A stretch of 64,000 nt of DNA, taken from Morella rubra (Eukaryota; Streptophyta; Magnoliopsida; Fagales; Myricaceae). Position numbers and translations under genes: made by a program. Every line of letters begins with the position of its first letter. Positions within the stretch are counted from its first letter, which is position 1. The stretch is from NCBI GenBank assembly GCA_003952965.2, contig CM025851.1, positions 16,931,877 through 16,995,876 on the forward strand, written 5' to 3'. The notes beneath the pieces are model-generated. The model was not told the origin of the DNA. It saw only the letters and a list, made by a program, of their open reading frames with translations, and did not search any database. This document shows, one piece after another, positions 59,406 to 64,000 of the stretch.

Positions 59406-60903
59406 TGAAAGTGTTATGTAAATTGGCAGTTTTCTCATGGTCAAAACAGTCTTTTAATAAATGTATTTTTTCATTTAGAATTGTTGCAGCAACTTGATTA
59501 ATTCAGGAATGACGTGGAGCTGAATAGAAAGTGGCTGGAAGGTGCTGGTGGCTTCTGGAACAATTGGAAATGGACGCTGAGCTGTAAGGCAATTTTTCAG
59601 TTATCTGGGTTAGCCTTGGGTCAGCCTGGCGAGTTTCTACAGCCTTCGTATACCCCTTCCAGAAAACACGCCCAACAGCATATCTAACCTGTTTTTACTA
59701 AGATACCCTCATAAAAACAGACTAGTACCTGGGAAAACTGAATTCACGTGATTCACAAGAGGATTTACGTACCTTGACCGAAAGAACTTCAAGAACTCCT
59801 ACCTACCGAAAAATCCCGATTTGTCTCTCTACCTGCGGAAACAAGATCTGAGTGCATCTTGCTGTGAGAGTTGATTTGCTTCCCTCTGGTGGAAGGTTTC
59901 GAGTGGTGTAGACCGTAGATCGTTGGGTCTCTCGTTCCCACTCGGGTGTTGATTGGATCGTGACATTGCGAAGACGAATCTTGAGAAGTTGATCAAGACT
60001 GGTTGCTGCCAAGTGCTTTCTGAGGAAGAATCGAAGGGTTGACGAGTTCGTCGACGTCCACTAGTGCAGATCAGAGTTGCTGGTCAAAGAAATTGGTGCT
60101 GGGCACCGTCCTAAGAGAAGCCTATCTTGGGAGGCTTTACGGAAGTATTGGGGATCTGGGAAATGAAAAGGATTTTCATACTGATCACCTTTGTGTAAAG
60201 TTTTCAAGCATATAGTGGATCGACTGGTGTGGCCTTCGCACACCCGGAGTGTTTTTTTCTCTTGGGGAAAATATCCTCAAGTGATTTTTCACTTCGTCAA
60301 CAAAAATCTCGGTGTTGATTTTAATTCTTGTTTATCTTAAATCTTGTTTTAACTAACTCATATGTGATTACCATTTTGCAGATCTAAAGTGCTACAGACG
60401 TGAGATTTTACAAGCAAATTGGTTGCTGTTGGTTGATCTTGATAGTTGATCTAAGTCATGATTTTTGGATTGGTTTTGTGAGTTGAATGCATTGGAATCT
60501 TGGTGATTGTGTTGTTGGTGATTGTGTTGTTGATTGAATTACCTTAGTTGTGATCCTCAAGTTTTTCTGTTAACAACTTACTGTAATTACTGTGTTGCTG
60601 AAAATCACATTGCTTCTTGATTGTTTAGTTGCTGTAATTCACTCCTAGTTTGAGGTTATAGTTACTGAGCATATCTTGTTGCTACCACTCTACTATTGTC
60701 AATAAATTGTGATTATCTAGCTATTTCCATTTGCTGTAATATGTGCTTGGCTTTGTAAGTTTCTGTTGTTCTATCTCAGAATTTTGTTCACTGATTATTG
60801 GTTAATTGATTCTAAGTTTCAGTGTCATATACATCGAGTAGATAATTTTTATTGTACCTATTCACCCCCTCTAGGTATAGTTTAGGGTCTAAACGTACTT
60901 TCA
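59406..60903 (+). mobile_element. Copia solo LTR nested in the CACTA element
   Basis: 1498 bp starting TGAAAGTG and ending TACTTTCA, so the LTR ends are themselves short inverted repeats. TTCACCCCCTCTAGG near the 3' end is typical of plant copia LTRs. Flanking five-mers are GTTTT and CTTTT, a target duplication with one change. No primer site, internal region or second LTR follows, so it is a solo LTR left by recombination. Its first 1.09 kb matches 4906-5989 on the opposite strand. The minus ORF at 59,803-60,012 is LTR sequence. Confidence 0.88.
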
Positions 60904-61718
60904 CTTTTAATAATGATTGCATATTTGTAGATATTTTATTATATTATGAGCATTGAATATTTTCTATTTATATTATTTGTAAATTATTTTAAAATTTTTA
61001 ATTAAATTAATTCAAATACGTAAAAAACCGTTTGAACGGTAAGAAAGGTTGTCCGAACAGTTCTTTTCATTGATAACGTGCGCACGCATAACTATCCATC
61101 CGCACACTTCTCATTAAATTCATTCGTCCGCACGGTTATTCTCGCTTGCACACGGTCTTTTAATAAGCAACTGCGTGCACGATACAACAACACATTCAAA
61201 TGCGTTCAACGAAACAAGCGTTCGAACTGTATATGTAACGGTTTGAACGTGTTTTGAAGATGACAAATAACTATTTCTTCATAAATAAAATAACGGTGCG
61301 GACGTCTTTATGTAAGCATCCGGACTGAATATATTATCGTGCGGACGATATTATATAACCATGCGCACGGATTGTACATGACAAAATTCATTTTGTCACA
61401 TAGGACGAACCGTTCGCTTGAGCTGTCAGAATGTATGGAGAGTATGTTCGCACAACTCATGCGAACGGATGGACTGTACTGTGCATGACGATTTTCAATT
61501 TCATCAATATGGTAGAAAACCATTCAGACGGTATTGTAAACCGTCCGAACGGTTTCGAGTGACAAACACCAAAATCGTCACCTAAAACCTTTGGCTGACG
61601 GGCTTTAGGTGACAAACCGAGTGACAACTCATTTTGTCACCCAAAACATTAGCTGACGAAATTAGCACTTTGGGTGACAAATTTTTTTAACACCCAAAGT
61701 CTTTTTCTTGTAGTGCAT

Positions 61719-62063
61719 GTTCAACAAAAGAGATCAGTAACAACGTTAGTAAAAGAAATTTCCTTGGTTTGCCAACACTGCTGACCAAATAGCACATGCG
61801 CATTACCATGATCTGGACTTGGTGTTCAAAGAGCTGGCTCCCTCAGACCCAAGTGTGGAATCGTTGCACAGGTATTTGACAAACTGCCAATTTGAAGAGG
61901 GTCGGGCTTTAGTCTTTGGGCGAGCCAAGGGAGGTAGGCCTAGCTCATAGGGGGTAAAACCTTAAAAAATAATAATAATAAATAAATAAATAATCATTTT
62001 TTGGGCAAAATCAACCGAGGCCGGAGACCCTGTTCGCCCTAGCCTGGTTTTTCCGATGTTTGT
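61719..62063. other. Spacer, no gene seen
   Basis: No supported feature beyond an AATAAATAA run near 61,968-61,994. Confidence 0.4.
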
Positions 62064-63297
62064 AGACTACCTCTGAACAACACGGTGCACGCATTACAAT
62101 CTTAATTGAAAAACAGGTCTACTTTCAACGACTCTTGAACACTTGAGTCTAGTTTTAAGGTTGAGTCAAAAATTGTAAATAGGTTCTTGTCTTGGTGATT
62201 GGCAAGGGTCTTTATCAATTTTTTTCTTTTCCTAGCTTGATGTATAGGTTTTGTCACAAAATTATCAAAGGGGGAGTTTGGTAATGTTATTGACAAATTC
62301 CATTTCAAATTTGAGTTGTAATTTGAATTTTTTAGCTAAGGGTTTGTTTAAGTGTTCAAGATATCTCCTAACAAGATTAGAATTGGAAAGCATTTGAATC
62401 ACAAAGATAAAGACAAAGGATGATATCTTCGAATTTTAGAATTGAAAAAGCATTTGAATCACGAAGATAAAGACAAAGGATGTTCGAATTTTGAAAAAGG
62501 AGTTCAAATTCGCAATGTGATCCGATCCTAAAATCTCTCAAGTGTATCTCTGGAATATGATCTTCAGAGCGTTCGAATTTTGATCTTTCGGGAAGAGATC
62601 TCATGACTTTTCTCACAACTTTAATTTTTGGCGCGAATTCTTTCACCCAACATAAAAGATGAATTTACAATATCATTCAGCTTTAACATAAAATTCATCA
62701 AATGTCTCATCATCTTTCATGCGAATTTCTTTGAATCTTGTCAATCAACATTTGAAGTTTTAAGCTCTTCACTACATCTATACCTTCATGTGTTGTCTCC
62801 AAAATATTCCAAGCATCAAAAGCTTTTTCACACATAGAAATACGTTTAAATTCTTCAGGAGAAACAGCCATAAATATAGCATTTAGTCCTTTACTATTAT
62901 AATTGCTTTCACGTACTTCTTCTTTGGACCAAGTGCTAACTGCTTTGGGAACACCATCAGTGGATGGAATTTGCCATCTTTTACTACAAGAAATCTAAAC
63001 ACGTTGATCCATTGATTTTAGAAAAGCTCTCATACGAACTTTCCAATAGGTATAGTTGCTTCCATCGAAATATGGAGGCACGGACAATAACATTAACAAT
63101 AACATGCATTTTGTACCAGCTTGCTGACATAATTTATTTATTACACATTTCCATCAGCAGTACTTTTTGTGTTACACTTAGTATTATTGTCACGCACAAG
63201 TCTAATTTTTCTCCCAGTTATCAATGAATGGATGAGCTTAAGAATAGAATAAGAACAATTGAGCACATTGGGCTAAGCTAGGTAGCATCTATTAGGG
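62064..63297 (+). pseudogene. Glycine-rich protein gene fragment with insertion
   Basis: 62,064-62,101 matches the end of exon 1 (ACTACCTCTGAACAACACGG) and the first intron bases of the GRP genes. The match resumes at about 63,098 (AATAACATGCATTTTGTACC) and runs through most of the intron to about 63,292. The ~1 kb between is foreign and carries copia gag sequence. Exon 2 is absent. Confidence 0.8.
62690..63085 (-). pseudogene. Copia gag fragment inside the GRP remnant
   Basis: Minus-strand reading PPYFDGSNYTYWKVRMRAFL, a stop, then AVSTWSKEEVRESNYNSKGL, NAIFMAVSPEEFKRISMCEK, AFDAWNILETTHEG and SLKLQMLIDKIQ. This is the N-terminal part of a copia gag (UBN2-type). It starts at the usual FDGSNY position without an upstream LTR or primer site, so a partial element was inserted. 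Confidence 0.85.
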
Positions 63298-64000
63298 GTG
63301 CTCATTTTCATCGGTAGTGGCAGTTTTAACTGCTAAAACGCCAGTACCGGTACCGTAACCAGCAAGGCGGTTATTGTGCTTTAGCGGTGCGGTGACGGTA
63401 TCAAATATGTGATTCCGTCAATTGCGGTGACGGTGACGGTTTTCCAAACCGTCACCTACACTACCGTTAACCCCCCCTAGTTGAGACTTGAGATGATTAT
63501 TGATTATGTGACATACTTTTGTTGGGCTTTTGTTGGAATATGTTAGTTGGTTTATGTCACATTGTTTGACACTTTTATTGGACTTTAGTCATTATGTTTG
63601 AATATGATATTATGTTGGACTTTTGGACAACTTATTATATTTGTTATGATTATTAATGATTATGATATTATGTTTGAATAGGTTATGATATTTGTCCATT
63701 TGATATGATTATTGATTATGATATTATGTTGGAAATTTAAACAGGTTATGATATTTGAATGATTATATTTGTTGCTTATATATAGGCATCAAATGGTTTT
63801 AATGGTCAAAAAAACTTAAGGAAAACAGTCCAAAACAGTGAAAAAAAAAAAAAAAAGCAAAAAAAAGCCTTTTTTTTTTTTCCCAACGGTTATACGGTTT
63901 AAGCGGTTACCGTATAATCGTTACCGTAATAAGCAAGGTTATTGTGCCTTAGCGGTGCGGTGGCGGTGTCAATTATGTGATTCCGTCAATTGCGGTGACG
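63293..64000. mobile_element. hAT-like non-autonomous element, runs off the window
   Basis: Begins TAGGGGTGCTCATTTTCATC, like hAT-type ends. About 95 bp rich in GCGGTGACGG/ACCGTAA words (63,345-63,440) recurs at 63,926-64,000. Between lies AT-rich DNA with repeated GATTATGATATTATGTT words. No coding sequence. The far end is outside the window. Confidence 0.45.

Larger units (their letters stand above)
52876..61715. mobile_element. Complete CACTA (En/Spm-like) DNA transposon, 8.84 kb
   Basis: The left end is CACTACAGGAAA and the right end TTTCTTGTAGTG, so the termini are inverted repeats with the diagnostic CACTA. A three-base target duplication CAT sits on both sides (52,873-52,875 and 61,716-61,718). 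Both subterminal regions carry GTGACAAA/TTTGTCAC words and many copies of the palindrome CGTCCGGACG or near forms (exact copies at 53,292, 54,638, 54,727, 54,837 and 55,109). Inside are a plant transposon-protein relic, an En/Spm-type protein relic and a 1.5-kb copia solo LTR. Without the solo LTR the element was about 7.3 kb. No intact transposase frame is present, so it is non-autonomous now. Confidence 0.92.

Noticed and set aside
1-64000. tRNA, rRNA or known microRNA genes
   Set aside because: I looked by eye for cloverleaf-like and known mature motifs and found none I could support. A tRNA or covariance-model scan would be needed to exclude them.

Overview
The window is nuclear DNA from a flowering plant, most likely a dicot. 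It is AT-rich, its genes have short GT-AG introns, and they belong to plant families: a UGT85-type glycosyltransferase, eIF1A, an IQD calmodulin-binding protein, EF-hand proteins and small glycine-rich secreted proteins. Much of the rest is plant transposon sequence (Ty1/copia, CACTA, hAT, MITEs). The species cannot be named from sequence alone. There is no operon, CRISPR array, rRNA or bacterial feature.

Region 1 (1-15,900) holds ordinary genes. Two related minus-strand ORFs for tiny cysteine-rich secreted peptides (one apparently broken, one intact) flank a UGT85-like glycosyltransferase damaged by several one-base deletions. A truncated copia LTR follows. Then come an intact eIF1A gene (+), with a promoter rich in TGGGCY (site II) elements, and, convergent to it, an intact six-exon IQD gene (-). 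The 5' half of the IQD gene and its upstream region are duplicated in tandem.

Region 2 (15,900-47,500) is a cluster of nested duplications. Its units combine an EF-hand gene (-), a 385-405 bp MITE, copia LTR pieces and a glycine-rich protein gene (+). Two EF-hand copies are intact, two keep only 19 codons, and two have a stop, a frameshift and no C-terminus. One glycine-rich gene is intact, one has a one-base frameshift in the glycine tract, one is shredded by small deletions, and a fourth fragment lies near the right end of the window. hAT transposase relics travel with the EF-hand copies. A copia element with a large internal deletion and a 363-bp inverted repeat sit inside the cluster. Between 38.6 and 47.5 kb a ~4.4-kb block is tandemly duplicated.

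Region 3 (47,500-64,000) is mostly transposon. It has a short NBS-LRR C-terminal fragment beneath two E2F-type sites, a dense palindromic array typical of CACTA subterminal DNA, and one structurally complete CACTA element (52,876-61,715, TSD CAT). The CACTA element contains relics of a plant En/Spm-type protein and a plant transposon protein, and it has itself been hit by a 1.5-kb copia solo LTR. The right edge carries a glycine-rich gene remnant interrupted by copia gag sequence, then hAT-like DNA.

The genes do not form a pathway. The strongest biological signals are the decaying EF-hand/glycine-rich cluster, the unassigned cysteine-rich peptide pair and the full-length CACTA element. Several lesions are single-base deletions in short runs, so residual assembly indels remain a live alternative to true pseudogenes.
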